Of a stretch of DNA of 64,000 nucleotides, positions 32,480 to 44,912 are shown one piece after another; positions within the stretch are counted from its first letter, which is position 1; each line of letters begins with the position of its first letter. The DNA is from Voacanga thouarsii (taxonomy: Eukaryota; Streptophyta; Magnoliopsida; Gentianales; Apocynaceae). The stretch spans positions 144,138 through 208,137 of the forward strand of contig JANUWF010002065.1 of NCBI GenBank assembly GCA_026120185.1, read 5' to 3'. The notes below the pieces were generated by a model that saw only the letters and a list, made by a program, of their open reading frames with translations, had not been told where the DNA came from and searched no databases. Both the position numbers and the translations under genes were made by a program.

Positions 32480-33300
32480 AGCACTTATTTTATACTACTG
32501 GGTAAATCGATCTTATAGGTATTTTCTCCAACTTAGGCAATGACTTGGAAAAGCCCATTGCTTCTTGGGTCAATCTTGCTCCTTCTTTGAGTGGAAAACC
32601 ACTCATTGCAAAGGTGCACCCATACCCAATCACTGGGCTCAAATAAAACCTTTTTTTCCCCTTAATTGCTCTTAAATGCAATCCCTTCATTTTGTTTTGT
32701 AATAGTTGCCTTCACTTTTTCATAAAGGTCTTCACCAATTCTGCTTTTTTGACTCCACCAAGATTTATCCATTCGCCTATAGGCAAAGGAACCAAATCTA
32801 AATGAGTTAGAGAGTTAAAACCATACACAATTTTAAAGAGAAAACAAGAAGTAGTAAAGTGAATAATCCTATTATAAATAAACTCAATATGTGGCAAGAA
32901 TTCTTCCCAATTCTTCAGGTTCTTCTTGATGATGGACCTCAAGAGTTGTGTGAGTGTTTGGTTGACCACTTCCAATTGTCCATCCGTTTGAAAAATGACT
33001 AAGGAACTTAGTATTTCTATCGATACACCACTTCTTTGAAGAATAAATCTGCAATATGAGAAGCATCAGTAGTCTTGGAACAAGCCACAAAATAAACTAT
33101 TTTCAATATTCGATTAACAATAAAAAATATGGAATCCTTATCCCCCTTGGATCTAGGCAATCTTAATGTAAAATCGATTGAAATATCAACCAAATAAGCA
33201 TTTGGGGTAGGAAAAGGAGTGTACAAACTATGTAAAACTGATCTAGATTTAATCCGCCTATAAATTATGCATTGAAACAATGTTTCTTCACATCCTTTCT
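32480..33300 (-). pseudogene. Integrase of the nested Ty3/Gypsy element, core and C-terminus
   Basis: Minus-strand pieces include SIDFTLRLPRSKGDKDSIFFI, then DRNTKFLSHF, EVVNQTLTQLLRSIIKKNLK and NWEEFLPHIEFIYNR, and toward the end YLSPVIGYGCTF. These are the integrase catalytic core phrases (DFVLGLPRTxxGxDSI, SDRDxKFLSHFW, NRTLxxLLR, ELAYNR). The family's SDRD has become IDRN, removing one catalytic Asp. Several frameshifts occur between 33000 and 33280. Confidence 0.85.
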
Positions 33301-33895
33301 CTTTTTGGCCAAAAGAAATGTTCCTTATAGATATCTAAGGTCTTTGTAACACCAAAATGTCCCATTAATCTCACACTATAGGCCTCCTTAACTAGCAATT
33401 CCCTAATGGACTCATTTGACACATAAAACCTTGCCTCCCTAAATAAGAAACCATCATGTCTATAGTATTTAGCAAATGCACATTTCTCACAAGTATGAAA
33501 AATATTACTAAACTCCTCATCATTATCATACAATTCTTTTACAAGTTCAAAACCAAGAAGTTTAGCATCCAAAGAGTTTAAAAGTGCATATCTTCGAGAT
33601 AGTGCATTTGTAACCACATTCTCCTTACCCTTTTTGTATTGAACGATATAAGGAAATGTCCCAATGAACTTCATTAACCTTACATGCCTCTTGTTCAAAT
33701 TTTGTTAGTTTTTGATGTGTTTAATGGTTTCATGGTTAGTATGGATTACAAACTTTCTTGGTAATAGGTAGTGCTGCCAATACTCTAGGGTCCTAACCAA
33801 GCCAAAGAGTTCTTTATCATAAGTGGAATAATTGATGGCCACCATAGACAATTTCTCACTGAAATATGCAATGAGCTTTTAGTCTTGGGGGTTAG
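33288..33895 (-). pseudogene. RNase H end and integrase zinc head of the nested Ty3/Gypsy element
   Basis: The open stretch 33698-33288 (136 codons) starts NKRHVRLMKFIGTFPYIVQY, followed by GKENVVTNALSRR, the end of RNase H. It then runs through the spacer into LVKEAYSVRLMGHFGVTKT and EHFFWPK, the HHCC head of integrase. Upstream pieces (33890-33700) include [20 protein letters not shown] and [11 protein letters not shown] (family SDH becomes TNH). It continues at 52655 beyond the inserted element. Confidence 0.85.
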
Positions 33896-33900
33896 AACTG

Positions 33901-35414
33901 TGATGCGTAAATTTTGGGTATATAAAAATAATCAAATTTAAATTCATCCATTAGTCAAGTTTTAATTAAAACATTAATCCCAAAATACATATACGAGCAA
34001 GTATACTCATCACAAGCATAACATAGGGAATTAATGAGTATCGATCCTCAAAGGAACAAATGCATACTAGTCACTTTTTATTCATTGTTTAACCGACCCA
34101 AATAAAGTAGTAAGATAAAATTTTAAAAAATTAAAATATATATACAACTCAAGGATGTAAAAATATGTAATTTAGATAAAAGCTTTTGAAACATGATAAT
34201 GAATCACTTAACCAATACCACAGTCAATTATTATCTTGGTCTCATGAAGGATTTTAATATAGACCCACTTCCTTTGTAATTCATAGAATCATTATCTTCT
34301 AGTTAAATTAGTGAACATATTCTGTCTCGACTAACTTATCCAAAAGATGCATTAAAACTAATCCTCATATAAACCCCTATATTTTAGGTGATTTAAAATA
34401 TGAAATTAGTCAACGAATCCATATTCTAGCAATCATCAACTAACCTTTGATTATCGATGTTCTAAACAATTAACTTATTTTTTAAGCAAGTTAAGAGACA
34501 ATAAATATGAAATTAATTAGTTGAAATCATTACCAACTTCCTTTTCAAGCAAGTCAATAACAAAAATCAATCAACTAACTCCGTAAGAAAAACAAGCAAT
34601 CAAATCCCAAGATGAATAATGAATTGATCAAATTACTAAATTAACTGAAGAAATCATGAATTACAAAAACAATGTCAAATTAAAATGGAAATATTAAATA
34701 CATGATTGTTCAAGGAAAAGAAAACAAAAATAAAAGAAAGCACCCATAGACAAGCCTCTTTCTTCCTCCATGAAAACTCTCTTGAACAATACTCATTGAT
34801 TGGGTGAATCTCTCATTCAATTGAAATTTATGCTCTTTGATCCACCTCTCTATATGTGTATCTCTTCCCTTGGGTTTTCTTATGCTTTTATTGGCCTCTT
34901 GAATGCTAAATTCATGACTTAAGAAGTCTTGGCCAAGTAGGATTTAGAAAATACTAAAACCCTTTGGAAAATACCAAATTCGTACACAGAACATTCGTCT
35001 TCCAGAGCCTACCTGGCGCCGGATACCTTTGACCCACCTGGCGCCAAGTGCACTTTGTTCTTCCTCTAGAGTTTTGCTCTGTTTTGTGTCTGCAAATAGA
35101 ATGGATCTAAAGCTAGGTATACTTGACAGACTTGGCGCTAGATCTGTTATGGTTTTCCCCTGAACATTAGCTCAATTTTTGCTTCTTGACCAGAATGGGC
35201 CCGGTACCTTGTCCATTGGTTGGGCCTAGTGCCAGGTGAATTTTGTAATTATTCACTTTTTGTTCGAATTTAACTTAAATCTGTATAAATTTGCTAAAAA
35301 TTCTTTTCACAAGCAAAATATCAAATATGAAGGAATATACCTAGTTATTACAATAAATGTATCTTAAAACAACCTTAAATAATTAAAAAATAATAGTGAT
35401 TTTAGTCTTTATCA
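33901..35414 (-). repeat. 3' LTR of the non-autonomous Athila-like element
   Basis: From TGATGCGTAAATTTTGGG to GTCTTTATCA. The polypurine tract lies next to it at 35415-35430 (minus strand GAAGTGTGGGGGTATG). Two TGGCGCC-type motifs occur in a GC islet at 35005-35230. Confidence 0.9.
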
Positions 35415-35430
35415 CATACCCCCACACTTC

Positions 35431-36800
35431 AACATTTGCTTGTCCTCAAATAAAACACTTTAACCAAAAAAATTATTAAGAAAACATAAGCTCTTGCCCA
35501 TTCCAAAAATCTTTTTACCATAGCAAAGATTATGTCTTCCCTTCAAACTTTAGATACAACTCTTGTCATTCATACCCTTTGAAAACAATACAAACTTTGA
35601 AATTTTTGACAAGATATCACAAAAACTCTTGAAGTCAAATTAATCAACTGTATACCTTAGCCTAAGAAACTTATTTCACCCTTCAAGTTACAAATATAGA
35701 CAACATGAATTATATAAGTCAAGCCATCTACCAACTCAAGTATTATAAATTCAAAAATTGCACAACTTAAGTCATGATATAAGGAAGCACTCCAATCTTT
35801 CTCTCTCTATTTTTTTTTTTAATGACTTAAGAGAATTGATAGCTTCAAGTGCATGAATTTTTCTTCACACACCTTATTGGCCCATTTTTAGTCATCACTC
35901 ATTATTTCTTCAACAATAGTCATTTCTTTTGCTCTTGGGGATTCATATCCTCAAAAAAGTGAATTTCTCTTCACTATCTGTATTAGCCCCCAAAACAAGC
36001 AAAAACAAATATTTTTTTTTTCATCTTCAAAGAGGAGGTAACAATCAACTCATTTTTTCAATTCTTCAACTCACAAGAATCTTCCACAATTTTTTCACAA
36101 TCTTTCCTCTCAAAGATCTTTTATCAACTCACATTCCTCTTCATAACTCAAAGCTAAGCAAAATTTAAACTCATAATATAAGAGTTAGCCAAAAAACTCT
36201 TTACATATTCATCATATCCTTCATATTCAAACTAGGTAAGTCAAATAACATTCAAACTCCAATGCATAAACAAGATTAATCAAAATTCTCAATCTTGCAA
36301 AATATTCTATCCAACAAAATCAATTTCATCAAAATCCACCTAATGAATGACAAAACTCATATCAAAGTAAGAAAAAGAATTACAACATTTGCTTAACAAT
36401 AAAAACCACTAAAATTTGGAAAATTTTTTCACAAAATAATATGGAAAAGCACTTCTACCTTCATTCTTTCCTACACACTTAAATTGGATATTGTTTTCAA
36501 TGGTAAAAAAAATAACAATAAAAGTACAGTAAAAAAGATAAAAATGAATAAAGATGAAGAAGCAAGTGAAGAAGATATTTCCAACGAATTATCGTGCCAT
36601 AATGTTCGAATCTACCACAAGGAAGAGTTATAACAAGAGTACCTACTTAAAAAGAAACAAAATAAAGAAAAGCATAAATCTAGCAAAAGAAAGTGAAAAT
36701 AAAACAAAAGAAAAGAGACCCAAAAGCTAGTAAAGGTCATGAAAATTCCAAAGAAAAGAAAGAACAGAAAATAAAATAAAATAAAATACAAGAGAGTAAG
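35431..36800. other. AT-rich non-coding part of the Athila-like internal region
   Basis: Lies between the polypurine tract and the extra ORF. It has T and A runs and no open frame with a known motif. It resembles 10059-11370 of the related element. Confidence 0.6.
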
Positions 36801-37683
36801 TCAAGAGTTATCATCATCATCATCATCGTCAGCTACGAGACTGAAAGATGCACCAGTAAATTATTGGATCAAAGTAGTCAACTGTTGATCTTGAACATCT
36901 TGGCGGTGACGAATGTCTACAATGGAATTGCAAAGCTAGAGAAGGATAATCATTTGGTTCTCCATCTGAGCCTCCATTTGTACCTCAAAATCAGTACATG
37001 AATGAGAGCTAATAACACGAGGGACAGGTCTAGTAGGTGGCTCCTCCTCCTTCTCCTCATCAGGGGGAAGCTCCTCCATTCCGGGGTATTACACCTCGTA
37101 CAACCTCTTCCACCTCTTGGCCCTTTCATCATAGCGATACCCACACCGAACAAAAGTATGCTTCATTACTAGGTCACGGTCAGTAGTAGGGTCACTCAAC
37201 TCTCCATCCATCCATAATCTAAAGTCTTTCAAAATATGCATAATAACTAATGGGAATTTGAGAGCTTTAGCTGCAATGTTAGAGGAAACAACCTCTCGCA
37301 TAGATTGAATGATAATTGGAGCAAGGGAAATTCCCTCACTTTTTCGCATCTTATCTAGAATATAAAGGTCAAGGACCCAAGACTCATTGAAGCTACTAGC
37401 CCATTGAAAGCAAAGATATAACTATGGCATGCTATTGGGCCTCAAAATAATTGTTTGAGTAGTAACGGTTTCTAAACATAGTAGAAAGTTCTAAGGAATT
37501 GTCTAAAGAAGGTTTATAGTGCTTTTCTACTATAATCTTGTTGTGTTGATGCCTATCATACTAGATTTGACACATAAGATCATAGAATTAGGTGGGTTGG
37601 ATGGGTAGAGGCTCGAAAGAAGGTAAAGATGCATCTCGAGCTCTCTTAGCCCCCAATGCTAACCCCCTAAGTCTTCTAGACAT
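36801..37683 (-). pseudogene. Extra ORF of the Athila-like element, putative plant transposon protein type
   Basis: Starts at ATG 37683 (MSRRLRGLALGAKRAR) and ends at TGA 36801-36803 after an Asp run encoded by a GAT repeat (36811-36830). The best open part, 37349-37089, reads APIIIQSMREVVSSNIAAKA and RCGYRYDERAKRWKRLYEV. Several stops and frameshifts break it upstream. The position after gag and the helical, basic-then-acidic layout suggest the uncharacterised 'putative plant transposon protein' ORF (Pfam Transposase_32-like) often seen in plant retroelements. This is an inference from style, not a firm match. Function unknown. Confidence 0.5.
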
Positions 37684-38895
37684 GATGGAAGGATGAAGAA
37701 AAATGGTAGAATAGAAAAAATATGATTCTCTCAACTCTCTCTTTATTCAATGTTCAACTCTCAACTGTCTCCCTATTACAACACCATTCAATACCACTAC
37801 CACCTCAACCCAAAAACACCACGAGATAATCAATATAACACCACTCAACCTCCTCCAACAAACCTGCAAGAAAGATTACCATATCCTAAACTAAACACAA
37901 TATCAATAGGCTTGATCAAATCCATAATGTTCAATAGTGCTCAATGAAGCAATATACAGGTCAGAATCACAATGCTCAATTAGCCATGTCATTCGTATCA
38001 TAAGGTATATATCATAAGCATAGGGCTAAGCTAAACATGTATCCTTTTGTCTAAAAAATGCCTCATCAATAATACATGCTCAAGACTTCTAGAAAGATGC
38101 AAAATATCAATGGCATTAATCATAAAGTATTATCAAGGATATTCTTATGCCAATAAAAGCTTAAAGCAAGTAATATGAGCAACCAAATCCTTCACCTAGA
38201 GTATATGCAAGAATTTTTGTAAAATACCCAAAAATTCATAAGAAAAAATTTAACCGTAAAAAGTGTAGAAAATTCATACCGCAATGATCTTCAATGTATG
38301 GGCAATAATTCTAGACAAAAATATTGAAGAAATTTTGCCCCCAATAGAAGGATTGAAAAATGGATTTTGGATGAAAAGATTAGATTTTTCTTTGTTGTGA
38401 TCCAAATTTTCAAGAATAAAATGAGGATTATGTGTTTGGGAAGTGTTGTGGAGGTTTAGAAAATGACCCGACGGTGTTTTGAGGATGAACCCGGTGATGG
38501 GTGAGAGATAATTTAAGAAGGATGAAAGATTTTTTTGAACAAAATGGCTAAGAGGGCCGATTTTAGTGTGGCGGCTGAACGGGCCAGGCGCCAGTCCTGT
38601 TCTGTCCGCAGTTGCTATCGGACCATGTTGGCTCGGCACCCGGGCCAAAGGTTGGGCCCAAAGCCAGGTCACCTCTGGCCGATTTTTTTTTTTTTTTTTG
38701 GAATTTAATGGAATTACAAGAACAGAACACAAACCCATGAAAAGAATACAGTTTAGCAATTAAAAATAATAGACAAATAAATAAAAATAAACGAGAATTA
38801 AAAAGATGTCCAAAATCTAAAGCAAGTCCAAATCAGCATTTCCCACAATCTTAGTCCCGTGGGTTAGTCTCCTTGTTGCATAGAAGTGATCCCGT
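37684..38895. other. Spacer between gag and extra ORF
   Basis: No retroelement enzyme is seen. It contains a GC-rich islet (38566-38680) with AGGCGCCAG and GGTTGGGCCCAAAGCCAGGT, similar to the islet in this element's own LTR, followed by a run of 17 T (about 38683-38700). Confidence 0.55.
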
Positions 38896-40178
38896 TTAAC
38901 GATCACCAAGGAGTTTGTCTAGCCGTCCAATTTGACCTTCAATGTTGCGCATAGATGCCTCTAAGTTTCTCATAGTTGCCTCGACTCCTTGGAACTGTAC
39001 TTCCATTCTACTTACTAGTTGGTTAACCAACTCCTCCAAGGATGGTGTAGTTGGTAGGGCATTGTACGACAGTGGTGGTTGAGTCCTTTGCAGCCCAAAA
39101 TTTGAAGAAGCTTGCCGAGGTTGGTTTTGATTATTCCATGAAAAGTTAGAGTGATTCCTCCAATCTGAGTTGTAAGTGTTGCTATAAGGATTATTACATT
39201 GCTGATTATTACCTACCAATGCCGCTTGTTTTAATGCTCATTGTGAAGACCCTATATTTTGGCACTCATGGTTTGGATGCCCTTCCTCACAAAAATCACA
39301 ACTTACACTCATTACCTATCCTTGGGGAGACGACATTACTAATTGATCCATTTTCTGCGTGAGTGCCTCCACCTTTGCCTCTAAAGTAGTCATTGCATCC
39401 ATCTTATACACTCCATGTACACGAGTTCTAGACCATGAACTACACCTCTTCTAAGGTTTTAGAATTGATGGAGCCTCCTACAGATGTATTAACTAATTGT
39501 CTCGTAGCAAAGCTCAACCCACTGTGAAAGATATGCATTTACATTCCCAACTCAAATTCATGGTAAGGGCATTTTCTCAGCATTTCCTTAAATCTCTCCC
39601 AACACTTATAAAGGTTTTAGGCCTCTAATTGTTGGAAGGCAAAAATGTCAGTCCTAAATTTGGATATTCTAGTTGGTGGAAAATATTTGGCCAAGAATTT
39701 TTTAGCTAAGATATTCCAAGTAGTAATGCATCTGGTGGGCAAAGATTTTAACTATGATTTTACTCGATCTTTCAAAGAAAAGGGAAAAAGTTTTAGTTTG
39801 ATAGCATCCTCAAAAACACCATTCATTTTAAATGTGTCACAAATTTCTAGAAAGCTCGCAAGGTGGGTATTGGGATCCTCCTCAGGTAACCCATCAAATT
39901 GGACCATATTCTGGATCATTTAGATTACGTTGGGTTTTATCTCAAAATTGTTGGCCTCTATCCTAGGCCTTGTAATACTAGAACCCGCACCTGAGATTAC
40001 GGGTTTGACAAAGTCATTTATAATTTGTCTGTTAACTCCACCGTTACTACCATTAATGTTGGGCTAATTTACCTCCATTTCCTTCCTCACCGTTACATTT
40101 ACAACCTTTCGGACCTTTGCAAAAGTTCTCTCGATTTCCGGATCAAGATCTACTATATCAGCTTTAGATTGTCGGGTC
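38896..40178 (-). pseudogene. Athila-type gag (degenerate)
   Basis: Reading minus from ATG 40178, MTRQSKADIVDLDPEIER opens the frame and is stopped after 38 codons. A capsid segment follows around 39920-39640 with [28 protein letters not shown], then [20 protein letters not shown]. This is the retrotransposon gag signature of Athila/Tat (FxGLPxEDPNxHLxxFLEICDT). The C-terminal open piece 39219-38896 has the Asn-rich YSNTYNSDWRNHSNFSWNN motif and a coiled stretch ending in LDKLLGDR. Gag would form the particle and package RNA. Frameshifts make it defective. Confidence 0.85.
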
Positions 40179-40436
40179 ATAAACTAAAAGCAAGGTCTAC
40201 ATAAGACAAAAAAGAGTGAGATTGTAGAATTTATAAGTTAGATAGTTAGAATATGTTTACAAATTAAATTACACATAATTACAACATATAGAAATATTAA
40301 ATTACAGGTATACAAGAAAACAAAATATAGCATCTAATTATACAAGAAACATATATACATATTCACATATTTACATATAGACATATAAACATATCAACAT
40401 TGTTAAATCAACAAAATCCAAACTTTCATAATATTG

Positions 40437-40453
40437 TTCCCGGTAACGGCACA
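40437..40453 (-). other. Primer binding site of the Athila-like element
   Basis: Minus strand TGTGCCGTTACCGGGAA, against the family form TGGCGCCGTTGCCGGGGA used by Athila-type elements (tRNA-Asp type). It lies 7 bp from the LTR edge at 40461. This orients the element and identifies 40461-52649 as the 5' LTR. Confidence 0.85.
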
Positions 40454-40460
40454 AAAAACT

Positions 40461-41365
40461 TTATGTGTACATTTTAGGTGTATAAAAATCATCAAATTTA
40501 AATTTATCCCTTAGTTAAGTTTTAATTAAAAAATTAATCACAAAATACACATACGAGCTAGTATACTCATCGCAAGCATAGCACATAAATTAATGAGTAT
40601 CGATCCCCAAAAGAACAAGTACACACTAGTCACTTTTCATTCATTGTTTAACCGACTTAAATAAAGTAGTAAGATAAAAATAAGAAAAATAAAGAAATAT
40701 ATATAACTTAAGAATGTGAAAATATGCAATTTAGACAAAAGCTTTTGAAAACATGATAATGAATCACTTAGCCAATATCACAATCAATTATTATCTTAGT
40801 CTCATGAAGAATTTTAATATAGACCTACTTCATTTGCAATCCATGGAATCACTATCTCCTAGTTAAATTAGTGAACATATTCTGTCTTGACTAACTTATC
40901 CAAAAGATATATTAAAACCAATCCTCATATAAACAAATATATTCTAGGTGATTTAAAACATGAAATTAGTCAACGAATCCATATTCTAGCAATCATCAAC
41001 TAACCTTTGATTGTCAATGTTCTAAAAAATTAACCCCCTTTTCAAGTAAGTTAAGAGATAAAAAATATGAAATTAATTAGTTAAAATCATTACCAACCTC
41101 TTTTTCAGTCAAGTCAATAACAAAAATCAATCAACTACCCCATAAGGAAAACAAGCAATCAAATCCCAAAATGAAAAATGAATTGATCAAAATACTAAAT
41201 TAACTCAAGAAATCATGAATCACAAAAACAATGCCAAATTACAATGGAAATATTGAATACATGATTATTCAAGGAAAAGAAAGTAAAGGTAAAAGAAAGC
41301 ACTCACAGGCAAGCCTCTTTCTTCTTCCTTAAAAACTTTCTTGAACAATCCTCCTAGATTGGATG
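40461..41365 (-). repeat. 5' LTR of the Athila-like element, left part
   Basis: From TTATGTGTACATTTTAGG to the Copia target GGATG. It matches 33901-34805 of the 3' LTR. The rest is at 52036-52649. Confidence 0.9.
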
Positions 41366-42481
41366 TGTTAGCCCTAAAGGCTTTCTCTTATGTTTTGACT
41401 TATGATAAACATTGATGTAGACTAACGTGTGTGATTTATATGTGATAGGACATGTTTGACCTTAGTTCTTCTAAGGTATTTAAACAAGATTGTTAAGCAT
41501 CTCTTAAGCAATGGAATTTAAGAATTAGTGATCAAGATGAAGTTCAAGCTTATGAGATTGCATACCAAGAAGTCATTTTGGAAGAACTTTAGACTAGGAA
41601 TTGTTATTAAGGTATTTCTTGTTAATTCCTATGTCTCTTTACCCTATGATTCAATTAATTTCTACCTTGAAGCACACAAAGAAAAAGATTTCAAAGTTTT
41701 AAATCTCAGAATTTTGGATTGAGTAGTTTAGATGATTCTGCATCTAAAAGATTCGTCTAAAATCCTATAAATAGTATCAAATTGTTTCTGCCTGAAAAAG
41801 TGCTATTTTGAACTTACCTTTTGGATGCGTTATCATCTGAAACATGAGTCAAAATATGGGTAAATTTAACATAAGATTTTTGTGGTATCATTCTAAGAAA
41901 CACTCTTGCTTTATAGAAAACAAAAATCTCATTTATCAAAGAGCTTCAAAGTGAATTCAAATTGTGTCTAAAAGGTAAAAGTGTTTGTGCTTTTTCCTTG
42001 ATGCACATTTGCTCAAACAAGTGAGCTTTTACTATTTTATTGATATTCAATCTCTTTTGTATTATAAGGTTATGGTGTAAAACCTATTTGGGGTGAACCT
42101 TGATTTAATTATTTGGTTGAGAGGTTTTGGAAAACTAAGTGTGATGATCCTCTCTTGTATTTGGTGCAGTTTGATTTCATTAAGTTGAGTAAATGAAATC
42201 TGGTTGAAAATCCTTAAATGTGAGCTTAAAGTAGTGGATGCAGATCTTGATAGATTGAACCACTATACATTTTGAGTCTCATTTCTCTGCATACAACATT
42301 AACTGCATTATATTTCTTACTTTAGTCTGAATCTGGATATTTCTCAAAGTTTCCTTGGATAGCTTTCTTTGCTGCTATAAAGTTGGTCCAAGAAACTTGA
42401 AGATCATCAATATTTTGTATATCAAACGATTTGAAAATTTTAGTTTGCCAAAAACTTTATTCACTCCCCTAAGGTTTTTCA
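41366..42481 (+). repeat. 5' LTR of the Copia, with a promoter deletion
   Basis: 1116 bp against 1194 bp for the 3' LTR. The missing 78 bp fall at about 41868 (equivalent to about 51348-51425), including CTATATAAAG. The end TTTTTCA is followed by a mutated initiator-tRNA primer site. Confidence 0.9.
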
Positions 42482-42482
42482 T

Positions 42483-42498
42483 TTGTTATCAGAGTTTG
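42483..42498 (+). other. Primer binding site of the Copia
   Basis: TTGTTATCAGAGTTTGG against the canonical TTGGTATCAGAGC for initiator tRNA-Met; one G has become T. Confidence 0.8.
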
Positions 42499-42540
42499 GT
42501 CTATATATTCTTGATTTATCAACCTTGTAGGAAAGATCCT

Positions 42541-43490
42541 CATGGCAAGCTCATCCTCTCTTCCAAATGTTGAAGGATCTTCAACAAATCGGCCTCCTTT
42601 GTTCAATGAAAACAACTACACATTTTGAAAAAATAAAATGAAAATCTATGTGTGTTTAATTAACTTTGAGTTATGAAATTTGATAGAGAAAGGTCTTTTC
42701 ATTCCGTCAAATGTTGTTGATGGCGTAAAAATGCCTAAACAGAATGATAAGTTTAATGTTGAAGACAATGCTAAGACGACAATGAATTTTCAAGCTATGA
42801 ACATCTTATGATATGCACTAAATGCGACTGAATACAATCGAGTTAGTAGTTGTGATTCAGCCCATGACATATGAAAATTACTTGAGGTCACCTATGAGTG
42901 GACAAACCAAGTTAAAGAATCAAAATTGGGGCTTCTAATTCATGATTATGAATTATTCACAATGAAGCCGAATGAAAGCATCACTGATATGTTTACTAGA
43001 TTCACAAATATCACAAATGGTCTCAAATTCCATGGGAAGGTTTATTCCCTAGGGGAATAAAATAAAAAAATTCTGGATGCCTTACCTAAAAGCTAGCAGC
43101 CTAAAGCTCTTGCAGTGGAAGAATCCAAGGATTTAAAATTCTTACCCACCGAAGAGCTGATCGGCTCTCTTCTACCATATGAAATAAAACTAAAAAGGTT
43201 TCAAGAATCCGATGATCATGATAAAGGTAAAAAGGGAATAGCATTGAAAGTTGAAAAAGAGGATGAAGAAACTAGTCAATCTGACAGCAGTGATGGTACG
43301 GAAGTAGACAATGAAGATCTGGCAATGATAGCAAAAAAAATTAGAAGGATGTTTAACAAAGGAAACTTCACAAGAGGAAAAAAGTTTGTAAGAAAGAAAG
43401 GACAAACTTCAGCATTCAAGACTTAGTGTTATGAATGTAAAAGTACTGAACACTTAATTGCTAGCTGATTGTCAAGTTACAAAAGGAAAA
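42541..43490 (+). pseudogene. Copia gag with zinc knuckle (degenerate)
   Basis: Starts at ATG 42541 (MASSSSLPNVEGSSTNRPPL) with FNENNYTF, then a stop where families have a Trp-Lys. It continues with GLLIHDYELFTMKPNESITD MFTRFTN-type phrases, the UBN2/gag-polypeptide signature of Copia. The open part 43115-43426 ends in a Lys/Asp-rich tail. After a stop, CYECKSTEHLIAS begins a zinc knuckle whose last Cys is in another frame. Confidence 0.85.
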
Positions 43491-44250
43491 GAAGGTAGAA
43501 TGCTTAAAAAGAAGAAAGACCTGAAGGCAAAAAAAGGCAAAGGATTGATGGGGACTTGGGATCTAAATAGGACTAAGTCTGAAGAAAAAGATTCTGAGAA
43601 TGAAACTGCCAACATATGCTTTATGACCATGAAAAACGAGATAAACTCTACTACAACTAATTTCATGTCTAATTCGCTTATATCTATGACTGAAAAGCAT
43701 GATGATCCGAATGAGTTGTTAATTGATATGTTCCATGAACTAAAAAAATTGTCCAAAAAAAATAAAGAAATGAAATTGAAGATTAACTGTTTGATAAATG
43801 AGAACAAAATGTCTCTTGAGTCACATATAAGTGCTATTATTGAAAAAGATGTGAGCATGACTACTTTACAGCATGTATCTTTAGAAAATAGAAGTTTGTG
43901 TGATAAAATTCAAACTCTTGAAAGTATGGTTAGCACTTTTGATGACATGAAAAATAGAGTTAATGACCTTACCACATGTATTGAAAAATTCATAAATGGA
44001 AAAAGCAACCCGGAAAAATTACCCGGGACTCAACATCAAGCTGGAAATAGAAATGGCTTAGGATATAGACATGAGAATAAGGACAAAATTCATAAGTCTC
44101 GATTTGTTAAACCTGTCTCATGTTAAACGACACACAAAACATGCACATATTGTGAAAAATCGGGACATATAGCATCGAGATGTCTTATTAAAAGAAAAGT
44201 AGAATCTGGTGAAATAACTTTTTAAAAAATTAAAGAAAACGCTACTAATC
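43458..44250 (+). pseudogene. Copia gag C-terminal part with coiled coil and second zinc knuckle
   Basis: A 222-codon open frame (43458-44126) begins in the first knuckle (DCQVTKGK). It runs through a Lys-rich segment and a long coiled coil (SKKNKEMKLKINCLINENK, then LENRSLCDKIQTLESMVSTF). After a stop, CTYCEKSGHIASRC (about 44139-44180) is a complete CCHC knuckle. Two knuckles flanking a coiled coil are known from Sirevirus-type gag. Confidence 0.8.
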
Positions 44251-44315
44251 TCCATGGACCCAAGAAAGTGTGGGTACAAAAAATCACTCATCCTTCTCAT
44301 GTGTAAGCACATTCT

Positions 44316-44912
44316 TTGAGCTTCACCAAGTGGTTCTTAGATAGCGGTTGTTCAAGACACATGACTAGAGACACAGCCTTATTAGAAGATAAACAGACCA
44401 CAAATAAAGGATTCATTACTTTTGGAGACAAGAAGAAAGGAAAGATTCTTGGCATTGGTAATATTTGTAAAGGTTCCTCAACCATTATAAAACAAGTATT
44501 ACTAATTAATTATTTGAAATATAATTTGCTTAGCATTAGCCAACTAAGTGATAATGGTTGCAAAGTTATTTTTGAAAAAGATTCCTATTCTATCATTTAT
44601 AGCTCAAATCTTGAAACAATCTTTGTTGCCAACTGTGTTGGAAATGTGTATGTATTCTATCTAAATGACCTTATAGCTCATGGTATTAGATGTCTCTTCG
44701 TACATGACAATAATGGTTATCTTTTATATAGAAGATTAGGTCATGTATCTTTTGATTTGCTAAATAAACTGTCCTCAAGAGAGCTTGTTAGGGGATTGCC
44801 TAAAATGGAGTTTGATAAAAGTAAAATTTGTTATGTATTCCAATTTGGAAAACAAATCAAAACTTCCTTTAAACCTAAGAAAATGATTTCAACCTCAAAC
44901 CTCTTGAATTAA
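44316..44912 (+). pseudogene. Copia protease and GAG-pre-integrase domain
   Basis: A 198-codon open frame. FTKWFLDSGCSRHMTRD near the start is the aspartic protease active site (DSG followed by CSxHMT) and is intact. LISISQLSDNGCKVIFEKDS-like sequence follows. GHVSFDLLNKLSSRELVRGLP and CYVFQFGKQ, the latter a changed C-x2-C, form the pre-integrase zinc region. The frame ends at 44912; integrase continues in the +2 frame. Confidence 0.88.

Noticed and set aside
38274..38759. Minus-strand open frame of 161 codons
   Set aside because: Covers the GC islet and poly(T) run of the Athila-like spacer, with no recognisable domain and no counterpart in the related element.
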